The notes under the pieces are model-generated. The model had not been told where the DNA came from and did not search any database. It worked only from the letters and a program-made list of their open reading frames with translations. A stretch of DNA of 42,726 nt from Lichtheimia corymbifera B2541 (lineage: Eukaryota; Mucoromycota; Mucoromycetes; Mucorales; Lichtheimiaceae). Below are positions 28,501-42,726 of this stretch, one piece after another. The stretch is taken from positions 1 through 42,726 of the forward strand of contig JNEU01000918.1 of the NCBI GenBank assembly GCA_000697475.1, written 5' to 3'. Position numbers and translations under genes: made by a program. Position 1 is the first letter of the stretch. Each line of letters starts with the position of its first letter.

Positions 28501-31500
28501 GCCAAGTCGAATCAATACGCGACCGCCAGTACGTCGCAATTCCTTGTTGAGCACAGGATTCAAAATTGGATCGAGGTGTTCCACATCTTGAATCAAGATA
28601 GGGTTACCGAAACGCAGAGCACTTTCAAGGTTCTTGATAAATGAGTCGTCCAAAAAGCTGGTAACAGTAATCTTGCGATCCTTGTATTCGTTGACCAAAA
28701 AGTTGGTTGCTTGTCCAGAAGGATCAATGATAAGTGGGTAACGATCAAAGCGCTTCAGCATGATGGCGTTCTCGATACATAGGTCATCTGCAGGAAGCGA
28801 GTTTTCTTGCCATGAGAGACGATCATCAGCACTAGACAAATACTCGGTCAAGGCCATGTCTTGCTTGAATTGAATGCTGGCTGCAACCAAGTGGTCGGTC
28901 CATTTGGCAATCAATAATTCACGATATTGTTGATCAAAGTAACCACCGTATGCCAAGAATGCTGCCGACAATAACACATCACCGACGATGGTACCCATCT
29001 GGCTCTCGAATGCCTGGCTTGCTGCTTCCCAACGCACCTTTTCAGAGGATAAGCTGCTGAGCAAGGTCACACTGCGATCCACCTTGGACTTGACACGGTC
29101 CATTTCAGCCTTGATGAGCTGTGTTTCACCCACAAGGGCAGCATATTCTTCCTTGTAACGTCCAATACTTGCTTCCAGATCCACAATCATTTGCTCAATA
29201 TCAGAAGCCTTCTTCTTGGTATCCTCAGCACTTTGCTCCAAACGAGTAACCTCTTCACGCAATGGGCCAACACGATCAAGGATATCAGAGTATTGTACTT
29301 GAGCACAGACCCACTTGACCAAAGGACCACAAGCCTTAGAAGCACGGTTGACAGCATCATATTCGAACGAGGGGTTGTTGAGATAGTTGCGTCGCATGTA
29401 TTCACGGAGCTGCTTGGTCATCTGAGTCTCAGTCTTGTAGTTGACAATGCTGGCAATAAAGTCATCACGACGAATGATACTTTGAACGGTCTTCCAGCTT
29501 TCAATCTTGTGGCCGAGCATGGTGCATACAGCTTCCATAGACAGCTTGACAGCCTCAGGTGGATTACCCATAGCACGCACTTCAGTAAGATGTTGACGCT
29601 TAATGTTGCTGACACTCTTTTGGGCTTCCAACACGGCAGGCTCTGCATTGGCAAGATCGTTCAATACAATGGTACGACGTTCTTGAATAACCTACACGAG
29701 AAATGATACATGTTAAGAAACACATATAATAAGAAATTGGGTGATTATCTTTTTTTTACCTTGTTTTGGACTTCAAGTGCTTCCGAAATTTGGATCGAAT
29801 CAGCCTTCTTTTGTTCAGCTTCCTTTTCATCAGCCAACATTTGATTGATCTTTTCATTGGCCTGAGCGTTCTTGGTCTCCAATTGGTTCTTCTTGATAGC
29901 CAAGCTCTTACGCAATTCCTCGACCTTGACGACAGTATCCTTGAGCTTCTCAAGACCAACGTTCAAATGGCGTTGTTGTTCTTCGAGATCCTCACGCTTC
30001 TCATTGTACAATCGAACATAGTGCGAGATGAAATCCAAAAAGTGACGAGGTGTAGCATAATTATGACGGCCTTGACGCTTGCTGAGTTTAGCATTGATTT
30101 CATAAAGCGATTGATGAACAAAGACAAGAGCATTGACAACCACTTCACGGTGAGAAGGTGGAATTGGCAAGTTGCGATAGGCGATAGGAATGTTGATAGG
30201 TGCATTGTAGACAGGAACATCGAGATCGAGTGTCTTTGTGAATTCCATACCCACTTGGTAAAAGGCTTGATCGGGCCAATCACCGAACCAATCCAGCACA
30301 CAACGATTGAATAAAGCAGGCGATGTAGCGGCACGTGATGCAAGACCACCCTCAGGTGGGTTCATTGTGAAAACGACGTGAAGGTTACGAGCGACTTGCT
30401 GGTTGAACCACTTGTACAATTCTTCACCCGAATCGAGCATGAGACCTTCACGTTGGGCACCTTCCTTACAAGCTGTCATCAAGGATGCATATTCATCGCC
30501 TTCGAACAAGCCAGGAACTTCAGCATTGGCAAGCAATGTATTCATGCGTTCAAGGAAACCAGAGTCGAGCACATTGGATTCATCCATGATAAAGCAAATC
30601 TTTTCGCCTTTGCAGCCTGCACGTCGAAGCACGGATCGCAAATCATCATCGAAATCAGCACCAGTGTACTTGTTGTGCACCTTGATTTGGAACACGCTCA
30701 AGCCATTCATCCAAGCAACAAATCGAGACAAGGTAGTCTTGCCAGAACCACTGACACCAATAAGCAACAAATGGCCTTGAGGCTGACGGAAGACACGATC
30801 AATACGCAAGACGTGTTCAAGAACATCATTGAACAATACAAGTGGCACATCAAGCTCTTCTTCGTAGAACACCTTAAGACGAGCCTTTGCAAAGTCACGT
30901 AATGTCTCACGATCCACAGGAATGTAGTTCTTGGACAACCAGTTGGAGAAAAGAATAGGTCGCTCCAATGCTTCTTCTTGATTGATAGCAGGGAAGTGTT
31001 TCTGGGCAATAGAGTCGATCATTTCATCGGTCCATCGTCGTTCTTCTTCATCCACCAAACGGTCTTGGAACAAACGCAATGCTTCATGAGCCCAAATGCG
31101 TACCAAGCCTTCCACCGTCAAAGTCTCCAATGGCTTAATGGCTTCAAAGATACCACGAATCCATCTTGTCAATTCACGAGGTGAATAAATGTAATGTGCT
31201 TGAATATCTGGAGTAAAGCGTCGCTGTGATGCCAAGTAAAGTTCGACCATAGCAGCTGTAAGCGGTTCTGAATAACCCCGGAGATTGGGAACCACCTTGA
31301 GCATAGCACGTGTAAATGTACCATAAATCTGAATAAGAGATGTTTGACCAGCATAATCCACCATGACCAAAGGTGCATGACGTAAGAAACGATGCGATAG
31401 AGGCACACGACCAGGATCAGTGGGAGGGTTACAGGCACCAACAAATTGAATACGTTCCAAAGTGACCCAAGCCTTATCACTGGTACGCCAGAAACCATTG

Positions 31501-34500
31501 TATTCCACAAGTTGACGCAAGAATGAAATGACTCGTTGAGTGTTGTACTTGTCAGTGGCAGGCAAATTGATTTCATCGCAAAAGACAACGAGCCAACGGC
31601 CGATCATAGTGGGTGACAGAATAACACCATTAGGCGTCTTTCGGTATTCACAGTGTTGTTCAAACGTCTTGAGAATGAGGTCAGGCGTGGTGGCACTCGA
31701 AAAGTTAAGACCGACAACCTCCATATCAGGCAGCTTACGCAGAGCACTGAAGAGAGTCATTGTCTTACCGGAACCAGGGGGACCACAAAGAATCAATGGC
31801 TTGTGTTCTGATAACCATGAATACAACACTTCCTCATGACGAATCGTGTCCACCGTAGGAATAATGATATCAGCTTCGGAAACCTTGTGGGTCTCAATTT
31901 CAACGACAGGCACCTTGGACTCCCATGGCACCCATTGACCACTGCTCACTGAAATATCATAATCGATGATGGTGGTATCATTGCCCAATGGAGGAAGTTC
32001 ATATGTGGTAACGCCACGAACAAAGTCGCCAAGAACTGCACGCAAATCAAGTTTGGCATCACCCGAGAAACTCCAAATGATCGAGTAAATGATACGTTTG
32101 GTGATATATCCTTCAAGATGGTCACCACCCATAGGGAAATCTGGATGCTGGCTATTGTATTCAAGCACGTTACGCACCGTCTTGTTGAGCAAAGAGAAGA
32201 ATGTCGACAAGACACGCATGCGAGTGAAGTCCATAATATGCTCAAGGGTTCCAGCGTAATTCAAGCACTTGGCAACAAGGCCATCTTCATCTGATAGATC
32301 GGCAGCCATAATGGTGGCAATTGAACGCTGAGTAGCCAAGTTGGGTGATACAGAGGCAACCTCATCTGTTTCAGTCATGCGACGTGAAGTAGGTCCTTCT
32401 TCTTCGATTTCATCCATGGGCACATTGCGAAGCGTTTCGAGATAGTTACTGAAGATCATAGGAAGGGTGATGACATCCTCACTGAACCACACCATACCAC
32501 AACGAGAGACGGTAGCAAGGGTGGCGTATTTCAAGGTCTCGACTTCAAACATGATGCGTACGTTGGGTGGCAAATTGAGACGTTCACCATTTGGCAGAGT
32601 CAACAAGCGGTTATCATCCAAGACTGAATTCAAGTTCTCAACCCATTCGGGATCGACGTCACCATCAAAGATGATCCAGTGTCTCTTTTGGCTTTCACCA
32701 CGCACATTGTCGACGATCTTGCGCAGGATATGGGTAAACAAACCGTCGGTCCATTCACGAGTAGTGGCATCCAAGGTACCATAAAGCGCATCCTTTGGAA
32801 TGGCCTTGGGATCAATGGTGTAGGCAATGCCTTCAACGCCCTCCACACGCTCCAAGGCAGTGAGCAGTGTCTTCCATGCGGTGGATTTACCAGAACCAGA
32901 AGGACCAACCATCATCAAACCGTGATGGATATTTTGGATTTGGTAAAGCTGGATCACCTTCTCCATCCAAGCATCACCAGGCACAAGACGACGTTCTTCG
33001 CACACCTTCTTAAGCTCTTGCTTGAGACGATCCAAATCAACAGGTGCATATTCCACCCCAGGGAACACATCAGCCAATAAGCTAGTAAAGTGGGATGAGC
33101 ATGATTTCGTTCTTCTTGTTTGTTACACAGCATGACTGAACCTACCTTGTCAACAATGGAATATCATCGGCCACAAGCTTGGGCACCATGGTCTCTCGAA
33201 TACTAAAAGCAACACCGTGTTAATATATGCTTAATTATCAAGAATAAAGTATTTACCTTGAGATAAGCAATTGCTGTTCAGGCACCGTTTCTGAGATGTT
33301 TGCATATTCAGATTGATCCTCCTTGCCTTCATCAATAGCCTTGCGCAAAGAAGCCAAGCGATCACGTTTGAGATTACCAGCGCTAACGAGCACACTCTTG
33401 AGAGCACGTAAACCGAAATCGTAATGGGATTGAGGCGAGAGTTGTTCAGCACACAAATTGAACAAAGGCACAACCTTGGAGGCAAGAGTTTCAGCTGTAC
33501 GGAAACCTTGAGAGTAAAGCATGACTTGAGCAATAAGTTCACGATCAGGCTTGGTCATAGCAATGCTGCGGAAGAGCTTCTTCAAGTTGTCGGGCAAGTT
33601 GGATCGACCAGCATAACCGGGGTTCATAGTGATAAAGATACCCGTGTCAGTGTTGACCTTTACGTTGCGACCCACAAGTTCGATCTCGTGATTGGGATTG
33701 GTGGTTGATTCCTTGAGACCCAATTGGATGGTTTGCACTTGTTGAGAGACAGCTGACAAGATACGTTCTTCCAAACGATTGAATTCGTCAAAGCAGCCCC
33801 ATGCGCCCACTTGACACAAACCAATAAAGATACGACCCATAGCTTGGAAATCAAATGTCTCATCACAGCAGAAAACGAGTACAAATCGACCAAGTTGTAC
33901 ACCAAGAGCTTTGACGGATTCGGTTTTGCCGGTACCTGCAGGACCAAATGGAGAACCACCAAGACGTTGTTCCAATGCTTGTGTGAGTGTCAAGTAACAG
34001 CGATCAGTCAATGGGGTTTGTACAAGTCGATCCACGACACCAAGGTATTCGTAGCCATAATAGAACTGAGCATTGGCCATATTGATAGACAAACGATGGA
34101 TAGGATCTTCGATAGTGCCATTAAAGTAATAACGCATCTGGTACAGCCAATCAAAGTCTTTGGGTGATCGAACATTGTTGGCAAGTAGCTGTCGACTCAC
34201 ATCACGTTGATGCACGAGCTCAGTGACAAGGTGCTCACATTTACGCCGCTTGATGATTGACAAGTCAAGTAACACAGCATCAGCCAACACATTCAAATTG
34301 CGTTCCACAAGTGAGATGGCACTTTGCAATGGCTCAGTATCATCATTGGCAGATTCGGACATGGTGTTCAGAGCCTTATCCACAGAGTGCGTCCAAATGG
34401 TTTGAGCAGCAAGCACCACAAGCTGAGCAGGATAACGATCGACCCAACTCATAAACTCTTCAGAGTTCATCTCCTCGGCGTTGTAAATGGCCTCAAGTTC

Positions 34501-37500
34501 ATTCACTGCATCCGTCAAAAGCATGGCAAGGGATACACGCATCTCCTTTTCAAGCAACGTAAGCCAGTCATTGATTTTGGGATTGTCCTTGATCGAAACG
34601 GGTGTCTTGAATAGCACTTCCTCTCCTTCCTTAGAAGCCATACCCATGATCTCGGTGTTGTCCTCGTTCAATAAGATGGTAGCAATACCAGCAAACATCT
34701 TCTTAAAGTGCTTCTGGATACGCAATACGTCCTTGCTGTTACCAATAATCTCCAACAAGTCTTCGTCACCAACAAAGTAGAAGCGAGGGAAGGAAGCACG
34801 CTCACGTTCAAGGTATTCACCCAATGCCTTTTGAATCTTACTCAAGAGATCAGCAAGGCGTTCCAATGACTTTTGGATATTGGGGATGTTGAGCACGTCA
34901 AGAACAAACGGCGACTTGTACACCTTTTTCATCACGGTCAAGAATTCGGTATTGATGCTTTGGAAGCGGGATGTCTCCACTGGCAACAAATGCTTGATGT
35001 CAACACTGCCGCTGAAAATGCCTTCCAAATAAACCCATTGGCGCTGTACATCAATCCATACATCGAAAAGCACGTGCACACGATTCAACTTGTCTTCCCA
35101 AGAAGAGGCATCTTCTTCAAACACCTTGTAGTAGGGAGATAGTTTCATAGCAGCCAAAGAGTTGATATGTTCACTGGACTTGTTGAATAAATCATCCCAT
35201 CCACGAATCAAGCGACATCTGTTTTGATAGTTGACCAGGTCGAGAACATAGTTGGCCCAGGTTTCCTTGACTTGTTTCAAGAATTCTTCAAGTGCCATTT
35301 CACCTTGTGCTTGCAAAATGACATCACGGAGTAGTTGCTCGTTGCGTTTGAGATCCAAGTCCCACAAGTGACCAATAGTCATTTCTGCAAGGGTAAAGCG
35401 ACCTTCCACCTTGAGAGCCTTAAAGATTTGACGCCAGTGACGCTCACGTAGAGCTTCGGACTTGAGATCAGCAACAAGAGGATTGACACGCAAGAGTTGA
35501 CGAAGCACATCTTGTACGTATTCATAGGCAGCATATTGACGCATGCGGTTGGGCATCTCCTTGGTGGAGTTGACGAGCTCATCAACATGTTGACGGATCT
35601 TACGAGGTACAACAGAGGACCAAGTTGTCTCACGGATTTCACCCAAAGCATTCCACACCTTGGCCAAAGCTGTCCAAACCGACTTGAGATCGCGCAATTC
35701 TTCCAACACTGGCTCAAGACGAGCTTCAGATGTTTGCTCGAGATCAAGAGCTTCCTTGGCACGGCAAACCATGTCATATTCCTCCTTCAATCGTGTGACA
35801 CGGCCTTCAAAGATGCTAAGTGTGTTGGTAGCAATGTCCGGTTTGATGTCTCCTTGCACAGGCTTGCTCTTTTCCCACTCGGCACAAATGTCACGAATCT
35901 TTTGTTCAACAACCTTGTCCTCAGCGACAATCTTCATTTGCAAACCAGCTATGTCACACAAAAAGTTAGTACATTGCATATATACATGATCAATAGGCAG
36001 GGGTAACATACCAATTTGCTCTTGGATAGCATTGTTCTTGCGACTGAGAATTTCATTGAATGCACTCCATTCACCATCCACTTGATCAACGTATACCCAG
36101 TCGTTGGGGAATTGGAATCGTTGCCGCTCCAAAGTCTTTTGGCCTTGTCGGAAGAGTTCGACATCCTGGGTCCACTTTGCAACCTTACGCTTAAGATCTT
36201 GCACAAAGGTGATAAAGGTAACGGCTTCGCCGGTAGAGTTGCTTTCAATCGATTGCTGTTCAAGCTCGTAACGTGCCTTGGAGACTGATACATGGAAGTC
36301 TTTCATGGCTGTACCAAGCATACTGCCGAACTTGTTGAGGATCTCACGTTGCCATTGATCATACTTTTGGTTGACTTTGCTCTGGACTTGTTCATAATCG
36401 ACCACCAAAGGACCAAATGGTTGCTCGGTTTCAGAATTGTCGAATGTGCTGCGTGCCTTTTTGATTTCCAGCAAGATTTGTTGCCACTTTGACAAGTCGT
36501 CACCAAGAATATTGAACACATGATTGGATTCGAGATCCCATAAGGATTGATATTGTAACCAAATATTGACATACTCGGAAACTTGATTGATCTTGTCCTC
36601 AATGATTTGGTAAGCTGATTCGAGCGAGCCATCACCCAGACGCGTAAGGAGACTGGAATATGACTTTTCAACACTGGGATTGTCCTTCACACTCAAACCA
36701 CCTTCATATCGCGAGCTTTGAATACGAGGCAAATGGCAAATGGTGGAAAGCCAATCATGCAATTGAGACCACCAGCTACCACGAGCATGTTCAATAGGAG
36801 GGTCGAGATACATGAGCTGGTTTCTGATACGGATTTCATGCACAAGCGTTTGCAAAGCAGGCTTCACATCAGGCGACTTTTGTACTGCTGCAATCTTTTC
36901 TTCCACAACGGCTACTTCACGTGCATTCGCCTTACGCTTACGACGGCTCTTTGAAATGCTGACTTCAGGAATGATGGCTTCTTCATCAATGCCCTTGAAG
37001 CTGTTAGACCAGGCCTTGATGGCTTGTTGCAAACGACTGATCAATACGCTCTCGATGCGCTTGTCCAAACCAGCTACCCATTGGTCGAGGTTGGAGTAGT
37101 TTTCCAAATTGAGTCTATCAATCTTTTGATACATTGTCAGTATAAAAGAGCCAAGTACAAAGGGAATCAAAGATAATACATACCAGCTTTTGGATTCTGC
37201 CAAGAGCATCTTCGAAGCGTTCGACTTGATAAGGACATCCCTTCATTTCCTCGATACTCTTATTGATATCATCATAGTATCCAATGAGAGCGTCGACCTT
37301 GTCTTGGAAAACTGAAACAACGTTTGCAAACTCGCGTACAAAGTTGACATGGCGATTCTCACGCGTATCCAATGGGCTGCCGGTGATATAAGAAAGAGGT
37401 CGGTGATGACCATCATAGGTGTTGACAAAGTAATCCCATCGCAAGTTGATACCTAAAGTTTAATTCGTTAGATGATGGCCTGTAGCCATATCATGTACAC

Positions 37501-40352
37501 CAACTTACCCTTGGTAATCATCACATGCACCTCGTTACGGTATCCAGCGACCAGCGTACTGATATCAGGGTTTCTGTTGACCTTGTGGACGGTTTGTGAA
37601 AAGGTACGTACAGCTTCCATAAGGCTGACAGCAAATGGGTAAACACGCTTGGCATCTTTGGCGACGTTTGAAATGGTGTGTGGCACAGGATAGTTGAGCC
37701 AGAGAAGGTTGCGGACTTCTTTGAAGAGTGTAATAATTTGACCATCAAAGTTGACGCCAAGCTGAAGAGAGTTTTGTACTCGATTGCGCGAGATCTCGAA
37801 AATGCGTCCTGATACTGAAAGGTCACGTTTGGTGATTTCTTGCAGCCAGTTGTCATAGATAAGTCTGGTATCCAATTTCTTTCGGAAGCTGTTGCTCTCA
37901 TATTGAAGCTTTTGACCTTCAGCATACAACTCCCATCCTTTGCCGAGCACATCTTCCACTCGCTTCATGTACAAAGTCAGCTGTCGTTCAATTTGTCGAG
38001 CCCAGACAATGGCACCGGAAATAGGGGGAAGATCACGTAATTGGGCCATCATGTACGCTTCCGAATTACGATATTGCATCTTGAACTTGTCGTGAAGCTT
38101 ATTGATATCTTCCTTGACACTATCAATCAACTGTGTCTGGTATTCTTGGATAGCACCGCGAATCTTGGGGCGAACAAACAATGCATTGAACTTGGAGAAT
38201 ACACGGAACATCTCATTGGCACTCTTGGCAGTACCAAGACGATCTCTCAAACGGGCAATGATTTGGTTCTCCACACGAGATACGCGATCATTGTATGCGT
38301 TCTCAGCTTGCACCCAGATCTCAGTTCCCTCTATTTCAGATTCATTAGTTTCATTGTGCTCAGTAATGAGGGGAAAAAGCGTTACTTACCAGGAGTAACA
38401 TCAAGCACATCAATGTTCTTGACACTTTCATAGGCAAGTTTGACTTCCTCCACAGCGTTGATATCACTGATGCTGATGCTTTCCTCTTCTTCCATGACGC
38501 TGTTAACTTGACCATCAACGACAACGGTTGACTTTTTGGCACGAGGACTGGTCATGACACGCACAATCGTTTGATGAAGCTGCTCATGTTGCTTTCTAAA
38601 AGCTCTGACAAAGGTGACTCGTTCTTGAAGCTTGGCATGAGCTGCATTGATCTTGATCGGCATAAACTTTTCAGAACGCTTGCGAGTGACATCACGAGCA
38701 ACATTGGTGAATTCCTTGATAAGATCATCCCATGTCTGGAATACAGCCTCAGCACCAGCAGTCGTCTTTTCGAAATCATCATATTCCATGTACATGAGAC
38801 GACGACTTCCGAGGACCTTGAGAAGTTGGTCATTCAAATCGCGAGAAATGGCTTCGACAAGTGGCAACGCACGACGAATAGGATAGGGTCTATACATAGA
38901 AGGCCTAGTTAGTAAGAACAAACCACAAGCAAAGAATGGATTTGTACATACGAAAGCTTAAGCTTCTTGTTCAAGTGAGCGAAAATGAGGAACAATGATT
39001 CACGGATCTTTTCAACGTCAGTGGCCGAGAGCAGCTCATTAAGAGGGAAGTCTTTCATCAGCTGGTTGTACTTGTGCACTAAAGGACAGTAGTTCGATGA
39101 GCTTCTTGTGTATCATCTATAATTTGTTTGTATTGATGACATACCTAATTCCATTTGCTCCTTGAGACCGGTATCAGCAATGAAACTCACAGTAGCATGG
39201 AAACGTTTGGCATGCTTCAAGATATCCAAAGTCAATGCTATAAGAATAAGGATTAGATTATGGAAACAATAGCAGCCTAGGAGACGACTTACTGATTTGA
39301 TCACTCTTGAGTTGCTCATTGATTTTCTCCAGTGCACGTTCCATGCTCAACCAAAAGTTGATTTCTTGGATAGCTGTGCCGTTTGCGGGATCACGGGACA
39401 TGTTGGTGACCTTTTGAATCTCCTTGATCCAACCATTGACATCTCCTTGCAACTTGTTCAAGAATGCTGAATCCGAGAATAGGCTGGCATCGATAGCATC
39501 CACAGTGACACGCTTGCTTTGTTCACGGCACTATGATGATACAAGTAATTAATATTGATCTATTGATGTGTATAGTCAAATGCTTACCTTATCGACGGCT
39601 TTTTGGACGACGGGATGAATGTTGAGAGAGATATCAGGGATTTCAACATTTTGCTGCAGGTGAAGTAAACTGAGTTCAAGTTCAGCCATCTTCTTCTTGG
39701 CCATGGGAACACCCATCTTGTTGTCTTCATTCTTGCTCTTGCTACTTTCAGCTCCCACTGTGCCATGTCTTGCATTAACGTATGCATTGAAATAAGGACT
39801 GACGGCGAGATGGATGTAAGAGTGTAAAAATTCATAGGCGCTAGCTTGACCAGGCTCGCTTGCATTAGGTGCACCAGGCAAGTTGATAAGCTGTAGCTGA
39901 GCTTGTAATGGACGTGATGGATCCAACGTAGCTGATCGTTTGATGATAGCAAGAGAACCAACGTGGGTAGGCAAGTACGTGATTTCTTGTGAAAGGGAAT
40001 ACGAATAGGTGATCGGTGTAGCTTCATCTAAAATTGCGATTTTTAGTGCGTGTGTCCCTTGCTTGTCCTCATCCTTTTGTTTACCTTCATCCTTGCCACC
40101 TTCTCGTTCCTTGAGTACAAAGAGAACTTGACTCTGTGCATCAGATGCAAATCTCTTAAACTTTTCAATGGTATCCGGATATGCAAAGATGCTGTTTTGT
40201 AGATCTGACAAATCGGCGCCTAACACCAAAGGTAACAACTGCTCCAAATATTCTTGTAGGTCCTTGGGGTCAAAAGCTAGCAACGTTTCTGAAGATGGGC
40301 CAGCATTGCCGATGGAAGGCACCGGGGCGAGAGCGGATTCATCCTCCAACAT
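25530..40352 (-). CDS. Cytoplasmic dynein 1 heavy chain
   Basis: Minus-end-directed microtubule motor for nuclear and vesicle transport. I reconstruct 13 exons: 40352-39588, 39530-39293, 39237-39145, 39078-38952, 38889-38390, 38330-37509, 37452-37184, 37122-36012, 35948-33257, 33202-33146, 33081-29760, 29691-27543 and 27490-25530. They total 14,106 nt, 4701 residues, phase kept at all twelve introns. Order: N-terminal tail (to ~1450), linker, AAA1 P-loop GPAGTGKTE (~1977) with CFDEFNR, AAA2 GPSGSGKST (~2281), AAA3 GPPGSGKTM (~2655) with [10 protein letters not shown]4 GVSGSGKTT (~2997) with MDESNVLD, stalk coiled coil from ~3250, microtubule-binding region with [14 protein letters not shown] (~3380), AAA5 with [12 protein letters not shown] (~3645), AAA6 and a C-terminal domain. 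The 63-nt intron at 36011-35949 has no stop and is easily missed. The start [12 protein letters not shown] is chosen because [20 protein letters not shown] follows as in other dyneins; in-frame ATGs lie further upstream (40460). Confidence 0.95.
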
Positions 40353-41579
40353 GATGCACCAACGTGTGTCGACTAGTGCGGGGTGGAAAGGTTGATAACA
40401 AGTGTCAAGCTTCCTATACAATGAGGTCAGTATGCCATTCATGTGTCTATAACAGAGCATTGACTTGCCTGGATGTAAGAGATGAATATATAAATCAGGC
40501 TTGAGCCTTTTGTATCAAGTGGAGGATAAAGAAGCAGTAGTGCCCCAGATCTCTTCGGGTCGCATTTTTCTGACGCGAGTCCGCCGCCAACGTCAAGTAA
40601 ATGTTTCATCTTATTGGATGCGGAGTGGTGCCTGACAAACCTACATGCACGTGTGCCTTGCAAATCATCACATTCCCCACTCTAGACTCTACTCTTCTAA
40701 TACTGCAATAAATCGATGTTGGTATACCTATGATGTATTATATGTGTGATCAATATAGGGGAGGGAGGTTAAGAACAAAGAGATGGTAGTAGTGGTATAG
40801 TAGGAGATCAATCATTGACTACTTGAGAAGGTCAACAAGCATATGCGGCACAGTCATAAGGTTTTTGGCTGATCCAGCCGTTTCCTTGTGAGTTCTACTA
40901 TTACTCTATTGGAGGGTCGTGACCGTAGATCGTGATATAATAGTCAAAGGAGACATTCTCTTAATTAGTTCCTTTGCAAGCTATGGTTTATTGGTTGCAT
41001 ACATGTTGTTACTGCTGTATTTCAAAGATAGGATGGCATTGTGATTTGGAAGGAAGATGCACAATGTTCACTGTCGATAATTACAATCGCATAATTGTGT
41101 TCATTGTCGTCTCAAAAGAGTATCAATCATTATCTCAGCTATGGCAAGAGTCATTGTATCGCTATTGATCAAGCCGCTCAATGTGAAACAAATGCATTGT
41201 ATATATAATGTGCATCATAGCCCAAATGTGATTCTTGTTTAAAAGTAGTGCATGAGATTGAGAATTGTTGTTCTTGGAAGGACGAAGGATGTTGTGATTA
41301 AATGAATTGGTTGACCACCATTTTATAGCACAAAGTTAAAGGAGCATCAAGAAACATCAGCCACCACATAAATAGAAAGCATTGTATTTGAATAATGGAT
41401 AGGGATGTGATAGTAGCATGGTCAACAAAATGAGGATGATTGCTGTCAAATGAAGGCTAATATATCCCAGCTGTCGGATTCAGCTTCCAGCTTGTACGTC
41501 ATCCGTGACTCGTCCAATTGTTTTTGTTAGCCCCTTTACACCCCTCCCGCGTGGTTGTTCTCTTTGCTTTGTTTCTTCC
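40353..41579. other. Divergent intergenic region between dynein and ATP synthase beta
   Basis: The left part is the dynein leader. A possible leader acceptor TTGTATAG lies at about 40414-40421 and a TTATATATT element at about 40478-40486 on the minus strand. A 46-codon frame (MKHLLDVGGG..., start near 40609) sits in the leader but does not join the dynein frame. The right part is the ATP synthase beta promoter, with a C/T-rich leader next to 41579 (CCCCTCCCGC ... CTTTGTTTCTTCC). No RNA gene is recognised. Confidence 0.4.

Positions 41580-42726
<1,147 letters not shown>

Noticed and set aside
40439..40663. Leader frame (MKHLLDVGGG...) as first dynein exon
   Set aside because: It does not join the dynein frame through a plausible donor/acceptor pair and does not resemble dynein tails.

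Overview
The window is nuclear DNA of a filamentous fungus, most likely an early-diverging one of the Mucorales type. The evidence is short GT-AG introns (mostly 50-90 nt), a bacterial-CysG-like siroheme synthase fusion, a NUMOD4/HNH relic, a Kre9/KNH-like secreted protein and a full cytoplasmic dynein heavy chain. No species can be named from the sequence alone.

Layout. (1) 1-4.9 kb is a gene-poor, repeat-rich segment. It holds the 3' end of a retroposed element with a 31-base A tail, nested inverted repeats, a cluster of ~160-bp degenerate repeats in both orientations, duplicated segments, a decayed NUMOD4/HNH homing-endonuclease-like gene and a smaller broken coding remnant. (2) 4.95-20.9 kb carries housekeeping genes: an amino-acid permease with 17 reconstructed exons, including micro-exons of 7 and 3 nt (minus); the 2201-residue intronless spliceosomal helicase BRR2 (minus); an Mpv17/PMP22 membrane protein (minus); a secreted KNH-like protein with a long poly-aspartate insertion (minus); and a dehydrogenase/ferrochelatase + uroporphyrinogen methyltransferase fusion (plus). 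(3) 21.6-22.55 kb holds tRNA-Asn(GTT), followed 44 nt downstream by an intact 843-bp non-coding LTR element of TRIM type. Its two 210-bp LTRs are identical, it has a PBS and a polypurine tract, and it is flanked by a 4-bp target duplication. (4) 23.1-40.4 kb holds pyruvate kinase (11 exons) and, 194 bp upstream of it, the cytoplasmic dynein heavy chain (13 exons, 4701 residues), both on the minus strand. (5) 41.58 kb to the end is the 5' part of the mitochondrial F1-ATPase beta subunit gene (plus), cut by the window edge.

The genes do not form one pathway. They are a normal eukaryotic mix: central metabolism (pyruvate kinase, ATP synthase), siroheme supply for sulfite/nitrite reductase, splicing, microtubule transport, amino-acid uptake and cell-wall/secreted functions. 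All exon structures were built by hand from splice signals and reading phase. For the permease, Mpv17, KNH-like protein, pyruvate kinase and dynein the summed exon lengths are divisible by three and each junction keeps phase.

The observations most worth checking are the fresh TRIM element beside tRNA-Asn, the 3-nt exon in the permease, the poly-Asp insertion inside the KNH-like domain, the tandem HNH relic, and the 160-bp repeat cluster with a conserved coding-like core.
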